In this document: positions 36,455-44,302 of the stretch, in pieces | Layout of the letters: every line of letters begins with the position of its first letter | Numbering within the stretch: the first letter of the stretch is position 1 | From: Arthrobacter sp. Leaf234 | Lineage (GTDB): Bacteria; Actinomycetota; Actinomycetes; Actinomycetales; Micrococcaceae | Reading direction: 5' to 3' | Assembly (NCBI RefSeq): GCF_001422665.1 | Contig: NZ_LMLU01000008.1 | Span: forward strand, 115,147-179,146 | Length of the DNA: 64,000 nucleotides | The notes under the pieces: model-generated | Seen by the model: only the letters and a program-made list of their open reading frames with translations | Database searches by the model: none | What the model was told of the DNA's origin: nothing | Made by a program: the position numbers and the translations under genes

Positions 36455-37594
36455 CTACTTCGCGTAGAAGGCATCGCGCAACTGCGCGTCGAGCTGGTGG
36501 ATCTCCGTGAGGAAGGCATCGTGGCCCACCGGTGAGGTGATCGTGTGGACGGGCACCTCCCCGGGCAGCCCCGCCGCCAGGCGATGGGACTGCCCGGGGA
36601 CGTACAGCCGGTCGGAGCCGACCGCCGCGACGAAGAACTGTGCCGGCGCGGCAGCGAGGGCGGCGTCGAGGCTCCCCCGGGCGCGGCCGGCGTCGTGGCT
36701 CATGAGCGCCTCCGTCAGGATCACGTAGCTGTTGGCATCGAACCGGTCCACCAGCTTCTCGGCCTGGTGGTCGAGGTAACTCTCCACCTGGTACCGCCCA
36801 CGGTCGGCGGGCACCACCGCACCGAGGGGTTGCTCGGCATCCTGCTCGCTCCGGCCGAAGCGTGTCTCGAACTCCCCTTCCGAGCGGTAGGTGATGTGGG
36901 CGATGCGGCGCGCCAGCCCGAGGCCCGCATCCGGATGCGGACCGTCGTAGTAGTCGCCGCCGCGGTAGGCGGGATCCAGGCGGATCGCCTGCAGCTGCGC
37001 CTGGGCGAACGCTATCTGTTCGGCCGAACTGGCGGCTGTGCAGGCGATGACGGCGCATCGCTCCACGCGGTCCGGGTACATCAGGGCCCACTCGAGGGCA
37101 CGCGCGCCTCCCATGGATCCGCCGAGGACCGAGTGCCAGCGGTGGATGCCGAGCTGGTCGGCGAGCAACGCCTCCGCCCGAACCCCGTCCCGGATGGTGA
37201 CGAACGGGAAACGGGAGCCCCAGGGGGCACCGTCGGGCGCCAGGCTGGCCGGCCCCGTCGAGCCGTAGCAGCCGCCCACCATGTTGATCGACACCACGAA
37301 GAAGCGGTCCGTGTCCACCGTCCGCCCGGGGCCCACGAGCGCGTCCCACCAGCCCTCCTCCTCCGACGCACCGCGTGCGACGTGCGAGCTGCCCGTGAGG
37401 GCGTGCTGCACCAGCACCGCGTTCGATGCCTCCGCATCCAGCTCCCCCCACGTCTCGAAGGCGAGCTGCACGTCCGGCAGCGCGCCCCCGGTCTCGAGGG
37501 CCAGGGGGCCGATCGGGGCGACGCGCAGGAACCCGTCCCCCGAGGGGCCGGCGTCGTTCCCCTGGTGCAGCGGAGCGGGAGGGTAGGTGGTCAC
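36455..37594 (-). CDS. metX: homoserine O-acetyltransferase
   Basis: Acetylates homoserine with acetyl-CoA, the first step of methionine synthesis by direct sulfhydrylation. The 379-residue alpha/beta-fold enzyme has NAVLVQHALTGSSH, INMVGGCYGSTGP, and the nucleophile Ser160 in LGGSMGGARALEWA. The C-terminal TSPVGHDAFLTE holds the catalytic His. Acetyl versus succinyl use is not proven by sequence; the MetY partner supports acetyl. It follows metY by 6 bases, so both are under the riboswitch. Confidence 0.96.
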   Translation of the reverse strand: MTTYPPAPLHQGNDAGPSGDGFLRVAPIGPLALETGGALPDVQLAFETWGELDAEASNAVLVQHALTGSSHVARGASEEEGWWDALVGPGRTVDTDRFFVVSINMVGGCYGSTGPASLAPDGAPWGSRFPFVTIRDGVRAEALLADQLGIHRWHSVLGGSMGGARALEWALMYPDRVERCAVIACTAASSAEQIAFAQAQLQAIRLDPAYRGGDYYDGPHPDAGLGLARRIAHITYRSEGEFETRFGRSEQDAEQPLGAVVPADRGRYQVESYLDHQAEKLVDRFDANSYVILTEALMSHDAGRARGSLDAALAAAPAQFFVAAVGSDRLYVPGQSHRLAAGLPGEVPVHTITSPVGHDAFLTEIHQLDAQLRDAFYAK

Positions 37595-37600
37595 GAAGGG

Positions 37601-38917
37601 TCAGGCTCCTTTGGCCGCTCGGAAGCCGGCGTCGAGGTCGGCGAGGATGTCGGTGATGTTCTCGAGTCCCACGGACAGGCGGACGAGGCCCGGCCGGACG
37701 CCCGCCGTGAGCTGCGCCTCCGCGCCGAGCTGGCTGTGGGTGGTGGATGCGGGGTGGATGACGAGCGACCGCACATCCCCCACGTTCGCCACGTGCGAGT
37801 GCAGTTCGAGACCGTCGACGAAGCGCTTGCCCGCCTCGAGCCCCCCGGCGATGTCGAAGCTCACGATCGCCCCCGTGCCGATGCGCCCGTACTTCCGGCC
37901 GCGCTCGTACCAGGGGCTGGACGGCAGGCCCGCGTAGGAGACCCGCTCGACGTCGTCGTGCGCCTCCAGCCACTCGGCGACGGCCTGGGCGTTCTGCACA
38001 TGCCGCTCCACCCTGAGGCTGAGCGTCTCGAGGCCCTGCGCGATCAGGAAGGCGTTGAACGGAGAGACCGCGGCGCCGAGATCGCGCAGGAGCTGCACCC
38101 GTGCCTTGAGGATGTAGGCGAGGTTGGCGCCGAGCGGGCTTCCGACACCGAGGTCACGCGCGTAGACGAGTCCGTGGTAGCTCTCGTCCGGCGTGTTGAA
38201 GCCGGGGAACCGCTCCGGGTACCGGGCGAAGTCGAAGTTCCCGGAGTCCACGATCACGCCCGCGATCGCGGTGCCGTGCCCGCCCAGGTATTTCGTGGCC
38301 GAGTGGACCACGATATCCGCGCCCCACTCGATGGGCCGGATGAGATACGGGGTGGAGAGCGTGTTGTCCACGATCAGCGGGAGCCCGTGCTCGTGGGCGA
38401 CACCGCTGATGCCCTCCAGATCGAGGACGTCCTGGCGGGGATTGGAGACCACTTCGCCGAAGAAGAGCTTGGTGTTCGGGCGGACCGCCGCACGCCACTG
38501 CTCGAGATCGTCCGGGTCCTCCACGAACGTGGTCTCGATCCCGAATTTCTTCAGTGTGTGCCTGAACAGGTTGTACGTACCCCCGTAGAGGCTCGGGCTG
38601 GCGACGATGTGGTCCCCCGCCTCGGCGATGTTCAGCACCGCGAAGGTCCCGGCGGCCTGGCCCGAGGCGAGGAGCAGCGCACCGACGCCACCCTCCAGGC
38701 TCGCGATCCGGGTCTCCACGGCCTCCTGCGTCGGATTGCCGATCCGGGTGTAGATGGGCGCGAGCTCGGTCAGCGAGAACCGGTTCGCCGCACTCTCGGC
38801 GCTCGGGAACACGAACGAGGAGGTCTGGTAGATGGGGAGGGCCCGGGACCCCGTGGCTGCGTCCGGCACCTGGCCGGCGTGGATCTGGCGTGTCTCGAAA
38901 GACCAATCGTTGGACAT
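37601..38917 (-). CDS. metY: O-acetylhomoserine sulfhydrylase (aminocarboxypropyltransferase)
   Basis: PLP enzyme that makes homocysteine from O-acetylhomoserine and sulfide. The 438-residue protein has [20 protein letters not shown], the PLP Lys219 in [11 protein letters not shown] with D194 in [11 protein letters not shown], and [11 protein letters not shown] and RLSVGLENI near the C-terminus, all of the MetY group. ATG with AGGGAG 5 bases upstream. Its leader contains a SAM-IV riboswitch, which fits feedback by S-adenosylmethionine. Confidence 0.97.
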   Translation of the reverse strand: MSNDWSFETRQIHAGQVPDAATGSRALPIYQTSSFVFPSAESAANRFSLTELAPIYTRIGNPTQEAVETRIASLEGGVGALLLASGQAAGTFAVLNIAEAGDHIVASPSLYGGTYNLFRHTLKKFGIETTFVEDPDDLEQWRAAVRPNTKLFFGEVVSNPRQDVLDLEGISGVAHEHGLPLIVDNTLSTPYLIRPIEWGADIVVHSATKYLGGHGTAIAGVIVDSGNFDFARYPERFPGFNTPDESYHGLVYARDLGVGSPLGANLAYILKARVQLLRDLGAAVSPFNAFLIAQGLETLSLRVERHVQNAQAVAEWLEAHDDVERVSYAGLPSSPWYERGRKYGRIGTGAIVSFDIAGGLEAGKRFVDGLELHSHVANVGDVRSLVIHPASTTHSQLGAEAQLTAGVRPGLVRLSVGLENITDILADLDAGFRAAKGA

Positions 38918-38997
38918 GGTGCTCCCTGTCGGTAGGGGCCCTGCGATCTCCGATGCTCCCGCCGACAGTTCCGGCTCCGGGAGACCGGGCCCCGCAG

Positions 38998-39115
38998 GAG
39001 CCCGCGCTTGAACGACGCCGAACCGGCGCCGGACCTGGTCCTCACCCGGGGCACCCCACCGCGGTTGGAGGGTTGCCGGCCAGCAAGCCGGGGCTTCGTG
39101 CTGGCACTCATGACC
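38998..39115 (-). ncRNA. SAM-IV riboswitch
   Basis: A 118-base aptamer in the metY leader. Minus-strand words in order are GGTCATGAGTGCCAGC, AAGCCCCGGCTTGCTGGC, CGGCAACCCTCCAACCGC, GGTGGGGTGCCCCGGGTGA, GGACCAGGT, a GCGCCGG hairpin, and CAAGCGCGGGC at the end. This matches almost base for base the conserved core of the mycobacterial SAM-IV RNA as I know it. It ends 80 bases before the metY start. A 7-bp helix can pair 38962-38968 with 38926-38932, next to the AGGGAG site, suggesting control of translation start. Confidence 0.92.
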
Positions 39116-39312
39116 TGCACCCATGAAAACGTATGGGAGCGTGTCCGGCAACCCGTGTGACCCTCCGTGAAGCCGGCACGGAACGTCGCCCCAGGTGCCC
39201 CTCCGGTTCCCGGCGGTGCCTCGCGCCGGCATCCGACCCACCGGCTCTGTGCTCCGCCGCCGCCTCGGACGGCGCTCCGGCAGGGCCGGTGGGCGCTGTC
39301 CACGGGTAAGGC

Positions 39313-39345
39313 GGCCCTAAGTCGAGAGGTGCATCACTTAGTGCC
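39313..39345. promoter_or_regulatory. 10-bp inverted repeat before the VOC gene
   Basis: Arms GGCCCTAAGT and ACTTAGTGCC (9 of 10 pair) with a 13-base spacer, ending 11 bases before the VOC start codon. It could be an operator or a structure at the 5' end of the mRNA. Confidence 0.4.
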
Positions 39346-39356
39346 AAAATAACCGC

Positions 39357-39998
39357 ATGCGCCTGGACCACGTCTCTTATGCCTGTGAACCCGATGGACT
39401 TGCCGCGACCGCCGACCGGATCTCGGCCCGGCTCGGCATGGAGCCCGTGAAGGGCGGTGTGCACCCGCGTTTCGGCACCCGCAACATGATCTTCCCGCTG
39501 GCCAACAGCCAGTACCTCGAGGTCGTGGAGGTGCTGAACCACCCTGCGTCGGACAAGGCGCCCTTCGGCCAGGCCGTCCGCGCCCGCTCCGAGGCCGGCG
39601 GAGGCTGGATGGGCTGGTGCGTCGCTGTCGACGACCTGGGCCCGTTCGAGGAACGCCTCGGCCGCAGCGCCGTCCCAGGGAACCGCAAGTTCCCGGACGG
39701 CCAGGAACTGACCTGGCAGCAGATCGGCATCAAGGGCCTCATCGCGGACCCGCAGGTCCCCTACCTCCTCCGCTGGGACGAGGGCACCGAGGAACTCCAC
39801 CCGTCCAAGGCACGCCCGGCGTCGGTCAAGCTCGACTGCCTGACCATCGCGGGGTCCTCCGAGCGCGTCACCGAGTGGCTCGGCACTGCGGTCGAGGAGA
39901 CGCTCGACGGCGTCCAGGTGCAGTGGATCGCTCCGAACGGCACCCCCGGCATCATGTCCGTGACCTTCGAGACCGGCGAGGGACGCGTCGAGATCTGA
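39357..39998 (+). CDS. VOC/glyoxalase-like domain protein
   Basis: A 213-residue protein with two VOC half-folds. It opens MRLDHVSYACEPDGLAATADRISARLGM and has VHPRFGTRNMIFPLANSQYLEVVEV, the PF13468-like glyoxalase pattern. H5 and E55/E58 are possible metal ligands. Substrate unknown. There is no clear ribosome site before the ATG and the upstream bases are AT-rich for this genome (CCAAAATAACCGC). A strong terminator follows. Confidence 0.85.
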   Translation: MRLDHVSYACEPDGLAATADRISARLGMEPVKGGVHPRFGTRNMIFPLANSQYLEVVEVLNHPASDKAPFGQAVRARSEAGGGWMGWCVAVDDLGPFEERLGRSAVPGNRKFPDGQELTWQQIGIKGLIADPQVPYLLRWDEGTEELHPSKARPASVKLDCLTIAGSSERVTEWLGTAVEETLDGVQVQWIAPNGTPGIMSVTFETGEGRVEI

Positions 39999-40016
39999 GA
40001 GCTCGCGACGAGGCGA

Positions 40017-40058
40017 ACACGGAGAAGGACCGGACTGTCGTCCGGTCCTTCTCCGTGT
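40017..40058. terminator. perfect 19-bp bidirectional terminator
   Basis: A perfect 19-bp stem with a TGTC loop, left arm 40017-40035 and right arm 40040-40058, between the convergent VOC and DUF1540 genes. It is the longest perfect hairpin in the window. No U-run. Confidence 0.8.
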
Positions 40059-40086
40059 GGCGGCCGTTGTCGACCGCCTCAGCCGG

Positions 40087-40392
40087 TCAGGCGTGCGTGT
40101 AGGTGAGGCAGTCAGCGGCCTCGGCACCCGGACCCACTTTCACGGCCGGCGCGCTGCAGAGGAGATCGTGGTTGAAGCTGCACTCGGAGCGCTGGCAGGC
40201 GCCGACGTGCGCGAGCATCTTCGGCAGCCCGCCGCTGATGGACGTGTCGATGAACGTGGCACACGAGGCGTGCTCCTCGCTGCCCGACACCGTGATGGCG
40301 ACGGCGGTGCAGCCGTCGTGGTTGAAGGAGCAGTTGCGGACACTGCACTCGGAGACACTGGTGACACTGGGGGCACTGGGGGCGCTGCTCAT
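40087..40392 (-). CDS. DUF1540 protein with two Cys clusters
   Basis: A 101-residue protein with two copies of the DUF1540 motif. The first is ECSVRNCSFNHDGC followed by HASCATFID; the second is ACQRSECSFNHDLLC followed by AADCLTYTH. Each copy gives four Cys and one conserved His in CSFNHD, so two small metal sites (zinc or Fe-S) are likely. The function of the family is unknown. ATG with AGGAGG 4 bases upstream. The upstream 40430-40510 region is unusually AT-rich and probably carries its promoter. Confidence 0.88.
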   Translation of the reverse strand: MSSAPSAPSVTSVSECSVRNCSFNHDGCTAVAITVSGSEEHASCATFIDTSISGGLPKMLAHVGACQRSECSFNHDLLCSAPAVKVGPGAEAADCLTYTHA

Positions 40393-40533
40393 GATTCCTC
40401 CTGGCTGGTCCGGTGGGGTCCCTGTCGGAGCCGCCGTTGTCTGTGCCGGATGAAGTGAGCATAAACCCGTAATTAGCGGATAATTTAGTCATGATTCGTG
40501 CGCGCAAATGAACAAAGGGAAGCCTTTCTTTAT

Positions 40534-41397
40534 TCAACCGCCAATTCCGATGGCCGGTCCGATGAGCGCGAATCCGACGAAACCGGTGATGTCGATGAGC
40601 GCGTGCGCGATCACCAGCGGCATGATACGGCGCGTGCGCGTGTAGAACCAGCCGAACAGCAGACCCATCAGGACGTTGCCGATGAACGGGCCGAAACCCT
40701 GGTACAGGTGATAGCTGCCGCGCAGGAGGGCACTGCTGACGACGATGGCGGGCGTCGACCATCCGAGCTCACGCAACCGGATGAACAGATACCCCACCAC
40801 GATCACCTCCTCCAGCACGGCGTGCCGCACCGCGGACAGGACGAGCACCGGGATGGTCCACCAGTAGGCGTCCAGCGCCGCCGGGACGAGCGCGGTGGTG
40901 ATGCCGAGCGCCCTCCCCCCGGCGTAGACGCCGAGCGTCCCGACGCCGATGATGCCCGCGAGCCCGACGCCGAAACCCACCGTCCGGAGCGGTTTCTCGA
41001 ACGTGAACCCGAGCCGGCGGAAGGCGGAGACCCCGTGACCGCCGAGGAGGTAGAGGACCAGGGCCACCGGGACCAGCGCGAAGGCGATGTTCAGGAGCTG
41101 GTACGTGAGATCGAAGTACTGGCGCTCGTTGAGCACCGGATTCAGTGTGGTGGTCTGGGCGGCGAGCGGTCCGCGGGTGAGCTTCTCCGCGAGGTTGACG
41201 ATCGCGTAGACGCCGGACTGCCCGAGCGAGAGTCCGAGGACGATGAGCAGCTCCACCCTGATGCGGCGCCGAGGAGCGGAGGCCGGCCCCGACGTGGGCT
41301 CGGGCGTGCCGCCGGTCCCGGATGCACGTGGTCCGGACCGGGACGTGGACGGGGACCCGGGCTGCAGGTGTGCGGAGGAGGGAGGATCCGGATGCAT
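40534..41397 (-). CDS. CPBP-family intramembrane metalloprotease
   Basis: A 287-residue protein with a 45-residue disordered N-terminus and about eight helices. CPBP/Abi motifs: 1 is AVLEEVIVVGYLFIRL (EE pair kept, the usual following Arg absent), 2 is GSYHLYQGFG (His), 3 is HALIDITGF (His, Asp). It probably cleaves membrane proteins or tailors peptides. ATG with GGAGG about 9 bases before. It lies downstream of hutI, separated by a 9-bp tandem repeat, and need not belong to that operon. Confidence 0.88.
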   Translation of the reverse strand: MHPDPPSSAHLQPGSPSTSRSGPRASGTGGTPEPTSGPASAPRRRIRVELLIVLGLSLGQSGVYAIVNLAEKLTRGPLAAQTTTLNPVLNERQYFDLTYQLLNIAFALVPVALVLYLLGGHGVSAFRRLGFTFEKPLRTVGFGVGLAGIIGVGTLGVYAGGRALGITTALVPAALDAYWWTIPVLVLSAVRHAVLEEVIVVGYLFIRLRELGWSTPAIVVSSALLRGSYHLYQGFGPFIGNVLMGLLFGWFYTRTRRIMPLVIAHALIDITGFVGFALIGPAIGIGG

Positions 41398-41456
41398 GGC
41401 GTCATCCTCCCAGCGCCGGCTGGGGATTCCCAACCCGCCGTCGAGCACTCTGCGTG

Positions 41457-41510
41457 CCGGACGGTCCGGACGGTCCGGACGGTCCGGACGGTCCGGACGG
41501 CCCGGACGGG
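41457..41510. repeat. six tandem CCGGACGGT repeats
   Basis: Four exact CCGGACGGT units followed by CCGGACGGC and CCGGACGGG, ending directly against the hutI stop codon. CCG/CGG palindromic content allows many short hairpins, so it may work as a terminator. Confidence 0.85.
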
Positions 41511-42737
41511 CTAGCGGACGCGCGTGCCCGCCTTCCACACCGCATGCACGAGCGGCATCCCCGGCCGGTAGGCCAGGTGAGCCGCCGACGGCGCGTTCAG
41601 CAGTTGCAGGTCGGCCCTGTGTCCCACCGCGAGAGAGCCGACCGCCCGGCGTCCGTCGGCGTCGTCGCCCGCGTGCCGGCGCAGGGCGAGGGCTCCGCCG
41701 TAGGTCGCGGCGCGCACGGCCTCGTGGACGGTGAGGCCCATCTGCAGGACGGCCGTGGCGACGCAGAAGCCCATGGAGCTGGTGTAGGACGTCCCGGGGT
41801 TGCAGTTGCTCGCGAGCGCGATCTGGACTCCGGCGTCGAGGAGCCGGCGCGCGGGCGGGAAGGGTTGCCGGGTCGAGAGGTCGCAGGCGGGCAGGCACGT
41901 CGCGACGGTGCCGGGTCGTCCATGCCCGGCGTTCCAGGGGCCGGCGTTCGAGGTGCCGGCGTCCCAGGTGCCGGCGAGCGCGTCGACATCGCCGTCGGCC
42001 AGGTGGTTGACGTGGTCCACGCTGGCGGCGCCGAACTCGACGGCCAGGGCCACCCCGTGGCCGGGGCCCAGCTGGTTGCCGTGCACGCGCAGGCCGAGTC
42101 CGGCCGCGGCGCAGGCGGCGAGGACGCGGCGGGACTGGTCGGCCGTGAAGGCACCGGTCTCGCAGAAGACGTCCGCCCAGCGGACGAAGGGGCGGACGGC
42201 GTCGAGCATCGGTCCGCAGACGAGGTCCGTGTACGCGTCCGCGTCCCACCCGCGCGGGACGAGGTGCGCGCCGAGGAAGGTGACCTCGTCGACGACGCCG
42301 GCGGCGATGCGCGCGCTGCGGGCCTCGTGCCCGACATCGAGCCCGTACCCCGTCTTCGTCTCGACGTAGGTGGTCCCGCCCGAGGCGGCCTCGGCGACCC
42401 GGGCCAGCAGGAGGCGCGTGAGGTCGTAGTCCCCCGCGGCGCGCGTCGCCTCGACCGTGACGGCGATGCCGCCCGCGGCATAGGACTCCCCCGCCATCCG
42501 GGCCTCGAACTCGGCGGTGCGATCGCCGGCGAAGACGAGGTGCGTATGACTGTCCACCCAGCCGGGCAGGCCCGCGCGGCCACCGGCGTCGTAGGCCGTG
42601 TCCGCCGCGGGTGCTGCCGAGGCCGGGCCGATCCAGCTGATCCGCTCCCCCTCGAGGACCACGGCGGCATCTTGCAGGACGGCGTGCCCGGCGTCCTGCG
42701 TCGTCAGCTCGCCGATGTGCGTGATGAGGATGGACAT
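41511..42737 (-). CDS. hutI: imidazolonepropionase
   Basis: Hydrolyses 4-imidazolone-5-propanoate to N-formiminoglutamate, step 3 of histidine breakdown. The 408-residue amidohydrolase has GWVDSHTHLVFAGDR (metal HxH), YVETKTGYGL, LRVHGNQLGPGHGVALA, DHVNHL and ALASNCNPGTSYTSSM. An insert near residues 255-275 is made of AGTWD-AGTSN-AGPWN units from a 15-bp DNA repeat and is not expected in the family. ATG overlaps the hutF stop by one base (TGATG). Confidence 0.96.
   Translation of the reverse strand: MSILITHIGELTTQDAGHAVLQDAAVVLEGERISWIGPASAAPAADTAYDAGGRAGLPGWVDSHTHLVFAGDRTAEFEARMAGESYAAGGIAVTVEATRAAGDYDLTRLLLARVAEAASGGTTYVETKTGYGLDVGHEARSARIAAGVVDEVTFLGAHLVPRGWDADAYTDLVCGPMLDAVRPFVRWADVFCETGAFTADQSRRVLAACAAAGLGLRVHGNQLGPGHGVALAVEFGAASVDHVNHLADGDVDALAGTWDAGTSNAGPWNAGHGRPGTVATCLPACDLSTRQPFPPARRLLDAGVQIALASNCNPGTSYTSSMGFCVATAVLQMGLTVHEAVRAATYGGALALRRHAGDDADGRRAVGSLAVGHRADLQLLNAPSAAHLAYRPGMPLVHAVWKAGTRVR
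41926..41970. repeat. three 15-bp repeats inside hutI
   Basis: Units CCGGCGTTCCAGGGG, CCGGCGTTCGAGGTG and CCGGCGTCCCAGGTG, in frame, encode three AGxxx pentapeptides. They look like a recent slippage insertion in a surface loop. Confidence 0.75.
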
Positions 42738-44302
42738 CAGTGCCGCTCCCGGGGGTGGATGTAGCTGGATGCGGAGGTCTGACCGTCGGCGGCCACCGCG
42801 GCGTCCAGCCGGTCGATCGCTGCGACGAGCGACCCGGCGGGATCCCCGAGGGTGACGTGGGTACCGTTCCGGGCGGTGAGCACCCCGCCGACGACGACGC
42901 CCGTCACGTCCTGCGCCGTCGCCGTGTAGGCGAGCTGGTCCCACGAGGACCCGGCGGTACGGGCGGTGTGCGGATCGATGGCCATGAGGTCGGCGACGGA
43001 CCCGGCACCGATGCCGGCGCTCCGGCGACCCTGCGCCCGGGCGCCGCCCGACGAGGCGATGCCGTGCAGGGTCTCCGGGTCGAAGTGGCCGCGCCGCCCG
43101 GTGCGGAGCCGCTCGCCGTATTCGAGCGCGCGCATCTCCAGCCAGGGGTCGACGACGGCGTGCTGGTCGGTGCCGAGCGCCAGGACCGCTCCCGCCGCGC
43201 GGAGCGGACCCGCCGGCCCAAGCCCGTCGGCGAGGTCCGCCTCGGTGGTGGGACAGAGCACGACACCGGCGCCCGCACCGCCGAGCAGGGCGATGTCCTC
43301 CTCGCCGAGATGGGTGGCGTGGACCACCGAGAGGCGCCGGTCCACGAGTCCGTGCCGCTGCAGCAGACCGGCGGGCGTCAGTCCGGTCGCGCGGAGGCAG
43401 TCCTCGTTCTCTGCGGGCTGCTCGGAGAGATGCACGTGGAGGGGCAGATCGGCCGGCAGCCGGTCCGCGATCACCGCGAGGTCCCGCTCCGGCACGGCCC
43501 GCACCGAGTGCAGGGCCGCCCCGACCGACACGTGGTGGTCCGGGTACAGCCCGGCGACGGTGGCCCGCAGCGCGTCCAGCCGCTCGAGCCACCGCTCTGC
43601 GCTCCCGTCCGAGAACCGGCGCTGCCCGTCCTCGAGCGGCTGCCCGAAACCGCCGGCGAGGTAGCACGTGTCGAGCAGGGTCAGCCGGATGCCGGCGCGC
43701 ACGGCGGCTCGGGCGAGGGCGAGTTCCATCGCGTGGGGTTCGCCGGTCGCGTGGCCGTACGGCGTCCCGTCGGGAAGGTGGTGGATGTAGTGGAACTCGG
43801 CGACGCTCGTCCAGCCCGCGGCGACCATCTCGGCGTAGGCGGCGGTGGCGAGGTCCTCGTACAGTGCCGGCGTGAGGGCCCGTGCTACCCGGTACATCGT
43901 CTCCCGCCACGTCCAGAACGTCCCGCCGCGGTCGTGCGTCCGACCGCGCAGCGCCCGGTGGAAGGCGTGGGAGTGTCCGTTCGCGGCGGCGGGGAAGGCC
44001 ACGCCGTGGAGGACGACGTCGCCCTCCTGCGCGGGGTGGCCCGGGCGGACGCCGGCCACGTACCCGTCGGCGTCGACCTCGATCCGCACGGCCTCGACCA
44101 CGCCCTCCGTGCCGAGCCACGCGGACTCACACCAGACCGCCCGGACGGCACGGGACGCAGGATCGGCCGGGCCGCCGGTCAGTGCGTGACCGGCGGGACC
44201 CGCCGGGACTGCGAGGCCGCCGGGTCCTGCCGGGCGAACGAGGGCGGGGCCCGCCGGGCGAGCAGGGACGGCGCGCCCGATGCGGTGTGCGGCTCGGATC
44301 AC
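42737..44302 (-). CDS. hutF: formimidoylglutamate deiminase
   Basis: Converts N-formiminoglutamate to N-formylglutamate and ammonia. Amidohydrolase motifs are NGHSHAFHRAL, LHVHLSEQ, VVHATHL and LGTDQHAVVDPWLEM. The 521-residue length exceeds the family norm of about 450 because the only in-frame start, a GTG overlapping the upstream stop (GTGA), adds about 60 residues of Pro/Ala/Gly repeats (PARPAGPALVRPAGPGG and similar). Family-like sequence begins at VWCESAWLGTEG. Whether the tail is translated is uncertain. Confidence 0.92.
   Translation of the reverse strand: MIRAAHRIGRAVPARPAGPALVRPAGPGGLAVPAGPAGHALTGGPADPASRAVRAVWCESAWLGTEGVVEAVRIEVDADGYVAGVRPGHPAQEGDVVLHGVAFPAAANGHSHAFHRALRGRTHDRGGTFWTWRETMYRVARALTPALYEDLATAAYAEMVAAGWTSVAEFHYIHHLPDGTPYGHATGEPHAMELALARAAVRAGIRLTLLDTCYLAGGFGQPLEDGQRRFSDGSAERWLERLDALRATVAGLYPDHHVSVGAALHSVRAVPERDLAVIADRLPADLPLHVHLSEQPAENEDCLRATGLTPAGLLQRHGLVDRRLSVVHATHLGEEDIALLGGAGAGVVLCPTTEADLADGLGPAGPLRAAGAVLALGTDQHAVVDPWLEMRALEYGERLRTGRRGHFDPETLHGIASSGGARAQGRRSAGIGAGSVADLMAIDPHTARTAGSSWDQLAYTATAQDVTGVVVGGVLTARNGTHVTLGDPAGSLVAAIDRLDAAVAADGQTSASSYIHPRERH

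Noticed and set aside
41457..41510. Short repeats as a possible CRISPR array
   Set aside because: The units are directly adjacent with no spacers, and no cas genes are in the window.
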